Source: Massilia sp. IC2-278
Lineage (GTDB): Bacteria > Pseudomonadota > Gammaproteobacteria > Burkholderiales > Burkholderiaceae_D
Direction: 5' to 3'
DNA length: 64,000 nt
Assembly (NCBI RefSeq): GCF_020708045.1
Contig: NZ_JAJFES010000020.1
Location: forward strand, 1 to 64,000
Both the position numbers and the translations under genes were made by a program. The notes beneath the pieces are model-generated. The model worked only from the letters and a program-made list of their open reading frames with translations, was not told where the DNA came from and searched no databases. Below, in pieces: positions 33,994-42,690 of this stretch (its first letter is position 1; every line of letters starts with the position of its first letter).

Positions 33994-35280
33994 ATGCTCG
34001 ACATGCAGCGCCGGCTGAGCAATCCATTCTACGCATTGACCAGCTTGCCGGCCACGGCCATGGGCTTTGCCCTGTGCATCCAGATTTCCGCGCTTAGCTG
34101 GCTGCTGAGTACCAAGTACCACCTCGACATCCACGAGATCGGCATCGTCTGGGCCGCCGGCCCGCTGGCCGGCATCCTGGGCCAGGTGATCATCGGCTTC
34201 ATCAGCGACAAGACCTGGTTCTGGGGCGGGCGGCGCCGGCCCTTCATCCTGATCGGCGGCACCCTCGCCGCCCTGTCGGTATTCCTGCTGCCGCGCATCG
34301 AGATGGTGGCCGACCTGTTCGGCGTGACCAATCTGCTGGTGATCGCCGTGATCGTGGCGCTGACGCTGGATTTGTCGATCAACATCAGCTTCAACCCGAC
34401 CCGCTCGATCATCGCCGACGTCACGCCGGAAGGCGACGCCCGCACGCGCGGCTATACCTGGATGCAGACCATTTCCGGCTTCTGGGGCGTGACGGCGTAT
34501 TTGATCGGCGCCTACATCGACAACTACGCGCTGATCTCGGTGGGCGTGGTGATCGTGCTGCTGTTCTCGATCGTGCCGGTGTTCCTGATCAAGGAGCCGC
34601 GCGAGCTGGCGCCCGAGACCAGGGAAGACGTCGCTGCCACGTCGACCACCACCGACTGGCCGCAGTTGTGGAAGCTGTGGACGGCGCACGCCTTCAGCTG
34701 GTTCGGCGTGCAGGCGATGTTCGTCTACATCATCTCCTTTATCCAGCAGCACGTGGTCGCGCCTGGCGCCACGGTCGCCGAATCGGCGGCGCAGTCGGGG
34801 CACCTGATCGCGATTTCGTTCGCGATCATGAACGTGGTCGGCTTCGTGCTGCCGGCGCTGGTGCTGGCGCCGCTCGGCGCGCGCATCGGCCGCGTGCGCA
34901 CCCAGGCCGCCTGCATCGGCATCATGGCGGTGGCCTACTTCGGCATCGCGCTGTTCGCGCGCTCGCCGGCGTCGCTGTACGTGCTGATGGCGGTGGTGGG
35001 GATCGGCTGGGCGGCGGTGGTCAGTTTGCCGTTCGCGATCATGAGCGAAAAGGTCGACAAGCGCCGCATGGGCTACTTCATGGGGCTGTTCAATCTGTCG
35101 GTGGTGTTGCCGCAGCTGGCGACCACGGTGGTGGGTTATGTGCTGAAGGACGCGGCGGACAAGAGTGTCCTGTTCCTGATTTGCGGCGGCTGCCTGGCGG
35201 TGTCGAGCGTGCTGTGGTTGCTGGTGAAGGATGGGGCCAGCGTGCATCAGGCCAAGCCGGCGTTGGCGACGGTGCATTGA
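33994..35280 (+). CDS. MFS sugar transporter, GPH/SUT-like (second)
   Basis: A 428-residue protein with about 12 membrane segments, divergent from the MFS gene at 32376-33707 and of the same general family. It has IIGFISDKTWFWGGRRRPFILIGG near 68-91 and FIQQHVV in the middle. MGYFMGLFNLSVVLPQLATT near 355 mirrors the motif in its neighbour. A segment with ISFNPTRSIIADVTPEGDARTRGYTWMQ follows the GPH pattern. It would take up an oligosaccharide with a cation. Two divergent, related carriers with a shared HexR-type control region suggest partners of different affinity or chain-length preference. A GGAG element lies before the ATG. Confidence 0.87.
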   Translation: MLDMQRRLSNPFYALTSLPATAMGFALCIQISALSWLLSTKYHLDIHEIGIVWAAGPLAGILGQVIIGFISDKTWFWGGRRRPFILIGGTLAALSVFLLPRIEMVADLFGVTNLLVIAVIVALTLDLSINISFNPTRSIIADVTPEGDARTRGYTWMQTISGFWGVTAYLIGAYIDNYALISVGVVIVLLFSIVPVFLIKEPRELAPETREDVAATSTTTDWPQLWKLWTAHAFSWFGVQAMFVYIISFIQQHVVAPGATVAESAAQSGHLIAISFAIMNVVGFVLPALVLAPLGARIGRVRTQAACIGIMAVAYFGIALFARSPASLYVLMAVVGIGWAAVVSLPFAIMSEKVDKRRMGYFMGLFNLSVVLPQLATTVVGYVLKDAADKSVLFLICGGCLAVSSVLWLLVKDGASVHQAKPALATVH

Positions 35281-35324
35281 CGTACGATGCGCCATTGCGG
35301 CTCGACATTCAGCCGGGCCGCTGA

Positions 35325-35600
35325 CGTAGGGTGGGCACTCCGTGCCCACGCGGAACGACGCATTGACGCGGCCCGGCATTCGTCCGGGCCGTATTCATAT
35401 GGCAGAGCATCTGAGAGAACATCGTTAGCGCAACGATGATGGCGAACGCTTCGGAGCGAATTGTTTCTGCCGCGGACTCGCGGAAGAGCACGTAACGCGT
35501 GGGCACGGAGTGCCCACCCTACGGGTCACGTTCGCGACTGAATGAATGCCGATAATGCCAGCGTTCGTTGAACGCGTGGACGGCATAGCCGTCCACCCTA
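35325..35600. repeat. REPIN-like pair plus a third hairpin
   Basis: Hairpins at 35325-35352 and 35496-35523 (core GGGCAC-TCC-GTGCCC, same core as at 32172) form an inverted pair with CGTAGGG ends outward and a 143-base loop. A third hairpin at 35573-35600 has the longer core GGACGGC-ATA-GCCGTCC. The stretch 35281-35625 lies between convergent 3' ends and holds no gene that I can support. Confidence 0.75.
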
Positions 35601-35625
35601 CCCTATTGCGGCAACGCCGCAATCA

Positions 35626-37458
35626 TTACGCTTTGCGCGGCTTCTTGAAGCCAGGCTTTTCCGCCATACGACGCTCGGCCCCGAACGACTTCTTCGGCCC
35701 GGCCGCCTTCTTCGGCGCCGGCGCTTCTTCGCCGTCGCGCGTGATGTTCAGCTGCTGGCCGGCCACCCACACGGTCTTCAGGTGATCCACCAGGTCCTTC
35801 GGCAGATCGTTCGGCAAGTCCAGCGTGGTGAAATCGTCGTAGATCTCGATGCGGCCGATGTACTTCGATTCGATGCCGCCTTCGTTGGCGATCGCGCCGA
35901 CGATGTTGCCCGGCTTGACGCCGTTCGCGTGGCCGACTTCGATGCGGTAGGTCGCCATGCCCGGTTCCGGTTCGCGCATCACGCGCTCCTTGCGGAAGCC
36001 TGGCTCACGTTGCTCACGCGGCGCACGTGCCGGACGCTCTTCCCAGCCGGCGTCGCGCGGGGCGCGCGGCAGGCGCTCGACGAAGTCGGTGCGCGCCGGA
36101 CGGTCTTCCCAGCTCGACGGACGGGCTTCGCGGTCCGGCTTTTCCAGCAGCAGCGGCACGTCGCCGCGGCCCAGCTTTGCCAGCGCGGCGGCGATGTCCA
36201 CCGCCGGCACGTTCTGCTCGCGCTCGTATTCCTCGATCAGCTCGCGGAACTGTTCCAGGCCGCCGGCTTCCAGGGTCGCCGTGATCTGGTCCTTGAACTT
36301 GGCGATGCGCACGTCGTTCACGGCCTTCACGGTCGGCAGCGTCAGCGGCGACACCGGCTGGCGCGTGGCGCGCTCGATGGCTTTCAGCAGGCCGCGCTCG
36401 CGCGGGGTGATGAACAGGATGGCGTCGCCGCTGCGGCCCGCGCGGCCGGTACGGCCGATGCGGTGGGTATAGCTTTCCGGGTCCGACGGCACGTCGTAGT
36501 TGATGACGTGGCTGATGCGCTCGACGTCCAGGCCGCGCGCGGCGACGTCGGTGGCCACCAGGATGTCGATCTTGCCGTTCTTGAGCTGCTCGATGGTGCG
36601 CTCGCGCTGCACCTGGGCCATGTCGCCGTTGATCGCCGTGGCCGCAAAGCCGCGTGCCTGCAGCTTGGTCGCCAGCTCTTCGGTGCCGAGCTTGGTGCGG
36701 GCGAAGATGATCATGCCGTCGAACGGTTCGGCCTCGAGGATGCGCGTCAGCGCGTCGAGCTTCTGCATGCCGGCCACCAGCCAGTAGCGCTGGGTGATGT
36801 TTTCGGCGGTGCCGGTCTTGGCGGCGACGGTTACTTCGCTCGGGTCGCGCAGGTAGGTCTTGGCAATGCGCTTGATCGCCGGCGGCATGGTGGCCGAGAA
36901 CAGCGCGATCTGGCGCTCGTCCGGGATCTGCTGCAGGATCTGCTCGACGTCGTCGATGAAGCCCATGCGCAGCATTTCGTCGGCTTCGTCCAGCACCAGG
37001 GTCTTCAGCTGCGACAGGTCGAGCGAACCCTTTTCGATGTGGTCGATCACGCGGCCCGGGGTGCCGACGATGACCTGCACGCCGCGGCGCAGCGCCTGCA
37101 GCTGCGGGCCGTAGCTCTGGCCGCCGTAGATAGGCAGCACATGGAAGTTTTTCATGTGCGCGGCGTAGGTCTGGAAGGCTTCGGCCACCTGGATCGCCAG
37201 TTCGCGCGTCGGCGCCAGCACCAGCGCCTGCGGCGCGGTCTGCTTGGTGTCGATGCGCGACAGCACCGGCAGCGCGAACGCCGCGGTCTTGCCGGTACCG
37301 GTTTGGGCCTGTCCCAGCACGTCGCGTCCTTCCAGCAGCAGGGGAATGGTGGCGGCCTGGATCGGCGACGGTGCTTCGTAGCCGACTTCCTTCAGCGCCT
37401 TGAGGATGGGCGCCGGGATGTTCAGGTCGGAAAACGATGGGATAGGGGTGTCGGACAT
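35626..37458 (-). CDS. deaD: DEAD-box ATP-dependent RNA helicase (DeaD/CsdA type)
   Basis: A 610-residue cytoplasmic helicase. Domain 1 has the Q motif (FSDLNIPAPILKALKEVGYE ending in SPIQ), Walker A AQTGTGKT, VLDEADEML and LFSATMPP. Domain 2 has ARGLDVERISHVINYD and HRIGRTGRAGRSGD. After a variable linker comes a C-terminal RNA-binding domain of the DbpA type (TYRIEVGHANGVKPGNIVGA), then a basic tail rich in Lys, Pro and Ala. CsdA-like proteins unwind RNA in ribosome assembly and cold adaptation. I chose the ATG at 37458, which fits the Q-motif start of the family. No link with the sugar genes is seen; it is convergent with the MFS gene across the REP pair. Confidence 0.93.
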   Translation of the reverse strand: MSDTPIPSFSDLNIPAPILKALKEVGYEAPSPIQAATIPLLLEGRDVLGQAQTGTGKTAAFALPVLSRIDTKQTAPQALVLAPTRELAIQVAEAFQTYAAHMKNFHVLPIYGGQSYGPQLQALRRGVQVIVGTPGRVIDHIEKGSLDLSQLKTLVLDEADEMLRMGFIDDVEQILQQIPDERQIALFSATMPPAIKRIAKTYLRDPSEVTVAAKTGTAENITQRYWLVAGMQKLDALTRILEAEPFDGMIIFARTKLGTEELATKLQARGFAATAINGDMAQVQRERTIEQLKNGKIDILVATDVAARGLDVERISHVINYDVPSDPESYTHRIGRTGRAGRSGDAILFITPRERGLLKAIERATRQPVSPLTLPTVKAVNDVRIAKFKDQITATLEAGGLEQFRELIEEYEREQNVPAVDIAAALAKLGRGDVPLLLEKPDREARPSSWEDRPARTDFVERLPRAPRDAGWEERPARAPREQREPGFRKERVMREPEPGMATYRIEVGHANGVKPGNIVGAIANEGGIESKYIGRIEIYDDFTTLDLPNDLPKDLVDHLKTVWVAGQQLNITRDGEEAPAPKKAAGPKKSFGAERRMAEKPGFKKPRKA

Positions 37459-37548
37459 GGATGACTTTCGAAAAACAATACTAAACCGCCAGTTTACTCC
37501 CTCGCCGGGAACGGACGGACACAATTAACAAAACCGGGGAAACAACGA

Positions 37549-37581
37549 CAAAAAAGCCCCGTGCGCCTTGCGCAAGGGGCT
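37549..37581 (-). terminator. Intrinsic terminator of halogenase gene
   Basis: On the minus strand AGCCCC and GGGGCT pair around a GC-rich loop and a run of six T follows. It lies 45 bases after the halogenase stop. Confidence 0.85.
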
Positions 37582-37625
37582 GCATATGAAACCGGTCGCC
37601 GGCAAGCCGGGAAAAACGAACAATG

Positions 37626-39137
37626 CTACATCTTCGGCGCCGCGCAATGACGCGCGATGTACTCCTCGTGGGTCGGCATCACGCTCACGCACTTGGCGAT
37701 TACGCCGCGCACGCTGTCGAGGTAGTCGGCGATATCGGCCTCCGATTGCACGTCAACCAGCGGATTATACGCGTTCACCGGCATGTTCTGCCCTTCCAGC
37801 ACCTGGATCCAGCCCACTTCCGAGAACAATTCGTTGTCCACGCGTACCACCTTGCCGCGCGCGCGATACAAATCCATCTTCTGGCGCAGCGTGTCCGGGA
37901 TCGCCATGTTGGCGCAGGCCAGCCAGTACGGCGAGTCGGTGCGCTGGTTCAGGTGGTAGTGCAGCACGATGAAGTCGCGGATACGCTCGTACTCGAAGCG
38001 CGACTGGCGGTTGAATTCCGCCCGCTCCACCTCCTGGAAACCGCGGTCCGGGAAGAACTCGATCAGGCGGGAGATTGCCGACTGGATCAGGTGGATGCTG
38101 GTCGATTCGATCGGTTCGAGGAAGCCGCCGGCCAGGCCGACCGCCACCACGTTGCGGTTCCAGGCCTGCTTGCGCATGCCGGTCTGGAACTTGATCAGGC
38201 GCGGATCGGCCAGCGCCGGCGCATCCAGGTTCGCCAGCAGCGTGGCCGCCGCTTCGTCGTCGCTGATGTAGCGGCTGCAGTACACGTGGCCGTTGCCGGT
38301 GCGGTGCTGCAGCGGGATGCGCCACTGCCAGCCCGACTGGTGCGCGGTGGCGCGCGTGAACGGCGTCATCGTCTTCACCGATTCGCAAGGCACGGCCAGG
38401 GCGCGGTCGGCCGGCAGCCAGCCGCTCCAGTCCTCGTAGCCGGTCTGCAGTGTCTGTTCGATCAGCAGGCCGCGGAAGCCCGAGCAGTCGATGAACAGGT
38501 CGCCGCCGATGCGGGTGCCATTCTCCAGTTCCACCGCGTCGATGTAGCCGTCGCCGGGGCGCTGGGTGGCGCGCACGATCTTGCCCTCGACACGCGTCAC
38601 GCCGCGCGACTCCGAGAGTTTACGCAGGTAGCGCGCATACAGGCTGGCGTCGAAGTGGTAGGCGTAGGCGATGTCGGCCAGTGGCGAATTCCCCACATCC
38701 TGGCGTGCCGGCATGAACTTGCCGGCTTTCGCCGCCATGCGCGCGATCGAGTATTCCTCCAGCGGCGCCGCCTTACCCATGGCGCGCATCTTGAGCCAGT
38801 ACTGCTCGAAGGGCACGGTGGCCAGGTCCTGGCCCAGGCGCCCGAAGCCGTGCATGTAGCGCTCGCCCTTGCGGCCCCAGTTCACGAACTCGACCCCGAG
38901 CTTGAAGCTGCCCTGGGTGGCGCGCATGAATTCGGCCTCGTCGATGCCAAGCACGCGGTTGAAGCGCTGGATCATCGGGATGGTCGCTTCGCCGACGCCG
39001 ACGATGCCGATCTCGTCGGATTCGACCAGGCGGATGTTGTAGCGGCCGTTCAGGATGGTCGAGAGTGCGGCGGCCGTCATCCAGCCGGCGGTGCCGCCGC
39101 CGACGATGACGATGTCCTTGATGGGTACGTTCTGCAT
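37626..39137 (-). CDS. Flavin-dependent tryptophan-halogenase-family protein
   Basis: A 503-residue cytoplasmic flavoprotein. The FAD motif is IVGGGTAGWMTAAAL near 10. The conserved Lys that carries the halogenating intermediate appears in SFKLGVEFVNWG near 75. The family signature WxWxIP is WQWRIPLQHRTG near 270. The full length and these residues suggest an active enzyme of the PrnA/RebH group. The substrate is open: in gammaproteobacteria and alphaproteobacteria such genes often sit beside TonB receptors for carbohydrates, and their true substrate is unknown. The gene follows the large TonB receptor in the same direction, with a terminator-like hairpin between them, so partial read-through is likely. 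Its own terminator is at 37549. Confidence 0.93.
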   Translation of the reverse strand: MQNVPIKDIVIVGGGTAGWMTAAALSTILNGRYNIRLVESDEIGIVGVGEATIPMIQRFNRVLGIDEAEFMRATQGSFKLGVEFVNWGRKGERYMHGFGRLGQDLATVPFEQYWLKMRAMGKAAPLEEYSIARMAAKAGKFMPARQDVGNSPLADIAYAYHFDASLYARYLRKLSESRGVTRVEGKIVRATQRPGDGYIDAVELENGTRIGGDLFIDCSGFRGLLIEQTLQTGYEDWSGWLPADRALAVPCESVKTMTPFTRATAHQSGWQWRIPLQHRTGNGHVYCSRYISDDEAAATLLANLDAPALADPRLIKFQTGMRKQAWNRNVVAVGLAGGFLEPIESTSIHLIQSAISRLIEFFPDRGFQEVERAEFNRQSRFEYERIRDFIVLHYHLNQRTDSPYWLACANMAIPDTLRQKMDLYRARGKVVRVDNELFSEVGWIQVLEGQNMPVNAYNPLVDVQSEADIADYLDSVRGVIAKCVSVMPTHEEYIARHCAAPKM

Positions 39138-39154
39138 GGTGGTTTCGCTCAGGT

Positions 39155-39198
39155 CAAGAAAACGACCCCTGGCAGGCGGGAGCCCGGCAGGGGTCGTT
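39155..39198 (-). terminator. Terminator-like hairpin between TonB receptor and halogenase
   Basis: AACGACCCCTG (39161-39171) pairs with CAGGGGTCGTT (39188-39198), and on the minus strand the sequence continues into TTTTCTT. It would reduce transcription from the receptor gene into the halogenase gene, giving uneven expression. Confidence 0.7.
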
Positions 39199-39222
39199 AC
39201 TGTAACTCAGTTCAGGGTCAGC

Positions 39223-42126
39223 TTAGAACTTGTAGCTGGCGCCGAAGTGGTAGGTACGGCCGTAGTCGACGCGGTTGGTCGGGTTGCTTTCGTCGTCGGT
39301 GAATTCCAGGAACGGTTCGTTGTTCATGTTCTGCGCCTGGACGAACAGGCTCGTGCCCTTCAGCCAGCCGCTCTGGATCTCGTACGATGCCTGCAGGTCG
39401 ACGATGGTCTCACCCTTGATGAAGGTCAGCTGGGTGTTGTCCTGGTAGTCCGACACCTGGCCCAGGAAGCTCGAACGCTTGCGTGCAGCAGCGGCGACCT
39501 GGAAGCCGTTCTTCTCATAGTACAGGCGCAGGTTCGACACTTTGCGCGACAGGCCAGGCAGCGGGATGCTGATGCCGTTGCCGGTCACGTTGGCGAAGCC
39601 TTCACGCGGCAGTTCGATGCTGCTCTTGGTGTCCGAGTGGTTGACCAGGATACCGAAGCCGTCGAGGTACTGGCTGACCATCGAGAACGGCAGGTTGACC
39701 GCCAGCTCGTAGCCCTTGATGTTGCCACCGCTGCCATTGCGCGGCTCGGTCAGGCGGCCGATGGTCGAACCGGCGTACTCGCCCGTCAGCGGCAGCGAGG
39801 TGCCCGGGGTGATGGTGTCGGCGAAGTCGTAGAAGCGCGAGGTACGGAAGATGTAGGTATCGAGCTTCTTGTAGAACAGCGCGGCACTGACGTAACCCTT
39901 GTTGCCGAAGTACTTCTCGTACGACAGGTCGAGTGCCTTGGCACGGAACGGCTTCAGGTGCGGATTGCCGCCGCTGCTGGTCAGGATCGACACGCCCTGC
40001 AGGTTGCCCAGGGTGACGTTCGAGCCGGCACGCAGGTCATCCAGGTTGGCGCGCGAGACCACCTTGGCCAGGCCGAAGCGCAGCATCTGGTCCTGGCCCA
40101 GGTCGAACGACAGGTTCAGGCTCGGCAGGACATCCCAGTACTTCTCGCCGTCGGTAACGCGCTTGCCTGGGCAGGTTTCGATGGTGTTGCCGGTGCACAG
40201 GCCGTTGTCGATCTGGTAGCCGCCGCCGGTCTGGTCGGTGTGGATGGCTTGCACGCCGACGTTACCGCGGTAAGGCAGGCCATACACGCTGCCATCCAGG
40301 TCGCCCATCAGGTAGGCGGTCGAGATGCGTTCCTTCACATCCCAGAACTTGTTCAGGATGTCGGCGTCGACCTTCGGCGCCAGCTGGTAGACGGTGCCGA
40401 GAGAGCCGCGCGGGTCCCAGGTCACGACGTTGAAGCCCGAGGCGCCGGCTGGTGCGACGCCGGTGCCTGGCACGTCGGTGAAGCCGTTCGGGTCGCCGCC
40501 GATGACGAGCAGACGGCCATCCTGGCCACTGCGGGCCTTGTCGCGCGCGGTGTAGTTGAAGCCGTAGGTGGTGGCGGTCAGCGGGCCCCATTCCATGGCC
40601 TTCTTGGCCGTCAGGCGGATCGCCTTGACTTCGTCCTCGACGTAAGGCTGGCCGAGATAGCCGGCCTGCGGCGACGCCGCGCCGCCGGACCAGCCCATGG
40701 TGTCGGTCAGCTTGACCGCGTTGCGGTCCGAGTAGTTCAGGCCCGGGGTGTATTTCACCTGGGTGACGTTGGCGCCATTGAAGCCGCTGAACGCCAGGGT
40801 ATCCTGCTGGCCCGGCAGGGTGCCGGCCGTGGTTTCGTAGCGCGAACCCAGCTTGGTGGCTTTCGACCAGGTCAGGTCGGCCATCGTGGTCCAGTCGCCG
40901 AAGCGCAGTTCGTTGTTCCAGCCGATGGTCTTCAGGTCGTCTTCGGCGCCTTCGTAGTGGTTACGGACCACGCCCTTCCAGTTGGTGATGGTGCCGCTGG
41001 TGGCGACGCCGTTCGCAATGGTGGCGTTCGTCAGCACGTGCGGCAGCTCATAGGCGCCGCCGCCGTTGCCGGCCACGCCGCCTTCGAAGCCGGTTTTCTT
41101 CAGGCCGGTTTCACCAGCCGAGTAGAACAGGTCGACGGTCGACTTGAAGTTCTTGTTCGGACGGTACTGCAGCGAAGCAAAGGCGCCGTCGCGCTTGTGG
41201 TTGTTCTGTTCGGTGTCGTAGCCGAAGCCGTTCGGCACGGTGACGCTGGCGCCGTTGTAATCCATCGAGGCGGTGCCCCAGGAATTGAACTTCGACTGGC
41301 CGCCGCCGAGTTCGTCGTAGCGGGTGAAGCCCATGGCCACGCCGATGGTGCGGTTCGCGAACTGGTCGATGTACGACAGGGTGTAGCGCTTGCCGTCGCC
41401 TTCCGGCAGGCCGTCGCGCTGTTTCACGCCCAGCTGGCTCTTCTTGTAGCTGACGGCGACGGTGCGCTTGCCGAAGTCGAGCGGCTGCACGGTGCGCAGG
41501 TCGATGGTCGCGGCCAGGCCCTGGCCGATGACGCTCGCGTCCGGGGTCTTGTAGATGACGACGGAACCCATCAGTTCGGCCGGGAACAGGTCGAACTCAG
41601 GCGAACGGGCATTGCCGGTCGAGGCCATTTCGCGGCCGTTCAGCAGGGTGCCGTTGAAGCTTGGCGCCAGGCCGCGCACCGAGATGTCGGACGATTTGCC
41701 CGAGCTGCGGCCGCGCTGGGCCGACACGCCCGGCAGGCGCGCGATCGAATCGGCGACGCTCTGGTCCGGCAGCTTGCCGATGTCTTCGGCCGAAATGGCT
41801 TCGACGATCGACGTGGAATTCTTCTTGATCGAGATCGCCGCTTCGATACCGCGGCGGATACCGGTCACCCGGACGGTCGAGACCGGGGTGGTCGTGGTGC
41901 TGACGGTAGCGTCTTCGGCCGGTGGCACGGCGCTGTTCGGCGTGTTGTTGGTGGTGTCGGCCGTGGTTGCCGTCGTGGCAGCGCCGGTGGTGGCCGGTTG
42001 CTGTTCCTGGGCAAAGGCGCTACCGGCCAGTGCCATCAGGAAAACGGTGCAGCCGGCTGCAACCGGGCTCAGCGGGAATGCACGGTCTGCCGTGTTCGCA
42101 GCGCGCTTGTTTGCGAAGTTGTTCAT
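39223..42126 (-). CDS. TonB-dependent receptor, MalA-like (probable maltodextrin uptake)
   Basis: A 967-residue outer-membrane receptor. A signal peptide ends near AGSAFAQ. A Thr/Ala-rich low-complexity stretch follows and leads to VSTVRVTGIRRGIEAAISIKK, typical of the large carbohydrate receptors of Caulobacter and Xanthomonas. The plug has IGKLPDQSVADSIARLPGVS and DISVRGLAPSFNGTLLNGRE, and the barrel ends in YHFGASYKF with terminal Phe. The start ATG at 42126 has GAGGGG upstream; longer frames run into the promoter. A TTGACA promoter and two HexR-type palindromes lie upstream, and starch hydrolases are divergent. I infer import of maltodextrins through the outer membrane. The exact ligand length cannot be read from sequence. 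Confidence 0.9.
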   Translation of the reverse strand: MNNFANKRAANTADRAFPLSPVAAGCTVFLMALAGSAFAQEQQPATTGAATTATTADTTNNTPNSAVPPAEDATVSTTTTPVSTVRVTGIRRGIEAAISIKKNSTSIVEAISAEDIGKLPDQSVADSIARLPGVSAQRGRSSGKSSDISVRGLAPSFNGTLLNGREMASTGNARSPEFDLFPAELMGSVVIYKTPDASVIGQGLAATIDLRTVQPLDFGKRTVAVSYKKSQLGVKQRDGLPEGDGKRYTLSYIDQFANRTIGVAMGFTRYDELGGGQSKFNSWGTASMDYNGASVTVPNGFGYDTEQNNHKRDGAFASLQYRPNKNFKSTVDLFYSAGETGLKKTGFEGGVAGNGGGAYELPHVLTNATIANGVATSGTITNWKGVVRNHYEGAEDDLKTIGWNNELRFGDWTTMADLTWSKATKLGSRYETTAGTLPGQQDTLAFSGFNGANVTQVKYTPGLNYSDRNAVKLTDTMGWSGGAASPQAGYLGQPYVEDEVKAIRLTAKKAMEWGPLTATTYGFNYTARDKARSGQDGRLLVIGGDPNGFTDVPGTGVAPAGASGFNVVTWDPRGSLGTVYQLAPKVDADILNKFWDVKERISTAYLMGDLDGSVYGLPYRGNVGVQAIHTDQTGGGYQIDNGLCTGNTIETCPGKRVTDGEKYWDVLPSLNLSFDLGQDQMLRFGLAKVVSRANLDDLRAGSNVTLGNLQGVSILTSSGGNPHLKPFRAKALDLSYEKYFGNKGYVSAALFYKKLDTYIFRTSRFYDFADTITPGTSLPLTGEYAGSTIGRLTEPRNGSGGNIKGYELAVNLPFSMVSQYLDGFGILVNHSDTKSSIELPREGFANVTGNGISIPLPGLSRKVSNLRLYYEKNGFQVAAAARKRSSFLGQVSDYQDNTQLTFIKGETIVDLQASYEIQSGWLKGTSLFVQAQNMNNEPFLEFTDDESNPTNRVDYGRTYHFGASYKF

Positions 42127-42223
42127 TTGTCCCCTCAATAAACTATGTAATTTCCCGGAAACAGCTGGAGAGCCACGGCACGGGATCCAATTCCAACGCC
42201 TTTTTAGACGTTCTGGCAACAAT

Positions 42224-42251
42224 TCTGTATTAAAACTAGATGCACTGTCAA
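42224..42251 (-). promoter_or_regulatory. Probable promoter of MalA-like receptor gene
   Basis: A consensus TTGACA (42251-42246 on the minus strand) is followed after 16 bases by TACAGA (42229-42224), a weaker -10. Transcription would start near 42216, about 90 bases before the ATG. Confidence 0.45.
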
Positions 42252-42322
42252 CGGGAGTTGCTCGGCACTACGCGATTCCGTAGCGTATGTTGCTATTGTA
42301 TAGAATGAACAACAGAAGACGT

Positions 42323-42370
42323 TGTATTCCGGCTACAGAGCGCGGTATGCACGAGTGTAGTCGGACTACA
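42323..42370. promoter_or_regulatory. Tandem HexR-type operators
   Basis: TGTAGTCGGACTACA (42356-42370) is a perfect 15-base palindrome of the HexR type. A weaker copy, TGTATTCCGGCTACA (42323-42337), begins 33 bases before it, three helical turns away. Both lie in the shared space between the TonB receptor and the hydrolase operon. Confidence 0.7.
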
Positions 42371-42623
42371 AATTCGTATCTTTTCACCAAGTAGGTGCAA
42401 AAATGCACTATTGCGGTGCATTAACGTCGGCGGTGTTGCTTTGACGAAATATTCACTGGCTTTGCCAGACATGTGCGGTCTGGCCAACGAATGGCATCGA
42501 TTTTTGGCTGTATGTACCTAAACTAGATACACGTCTGCGTTGTCCTGTGCATATCCCTATAGTATGCTTGGCACAATAATAGAGAGACAACCGGGCGTTC
42601 CCCACGCATCGGCCTAATAACTA

Positions 42624-42638
42624 TGTAGCGAAACTACG
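42624..42638 (+). promoter_or_regulatory. HexR-type operator before hydrolase operon
   Basis: TGTAGCGAAACTACG has both GTAG and CTAC arms at the right spacing. It ends 52 bases before the first hydrolase start codon, the region where a repressor would meet the promoter or early transcript. Confidence 0.6.
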
Positions 42639-42690
42639 ACTTCCTCCCCTGCGCGCTCGCGCTTCCTTCACTTACCTCGCCCATTCCGCC

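Larger units (their letters stand above)
42127..42690. other. Long divergent control region of the starch locus
   Basis: A 564-base space without a gene separates the TonB receptor from the three-gene hydrolase operon. It is AT-richer than its surroundings. It holds the promoter and operators listed separately, and a GTGCA-AAAA-TGCAC inverted repeat at 42395-42408. Confidence 0.65.

Noticed and set aside
39055..42141. A 1028-codon open frame antisense to the MalA-like receptor
   Set aside because: Composition biased toward Arg, Val, Gly and Gln without domains; shadow of the receptor gene.
42395..42408. GTGCA-AAAA-TGCAC inverted repeat as relative of the twin palindromes at 4373
   Set aside because: The arms and the spacing differ; similarity is limited to TGCA, which is too little to call a shared site.
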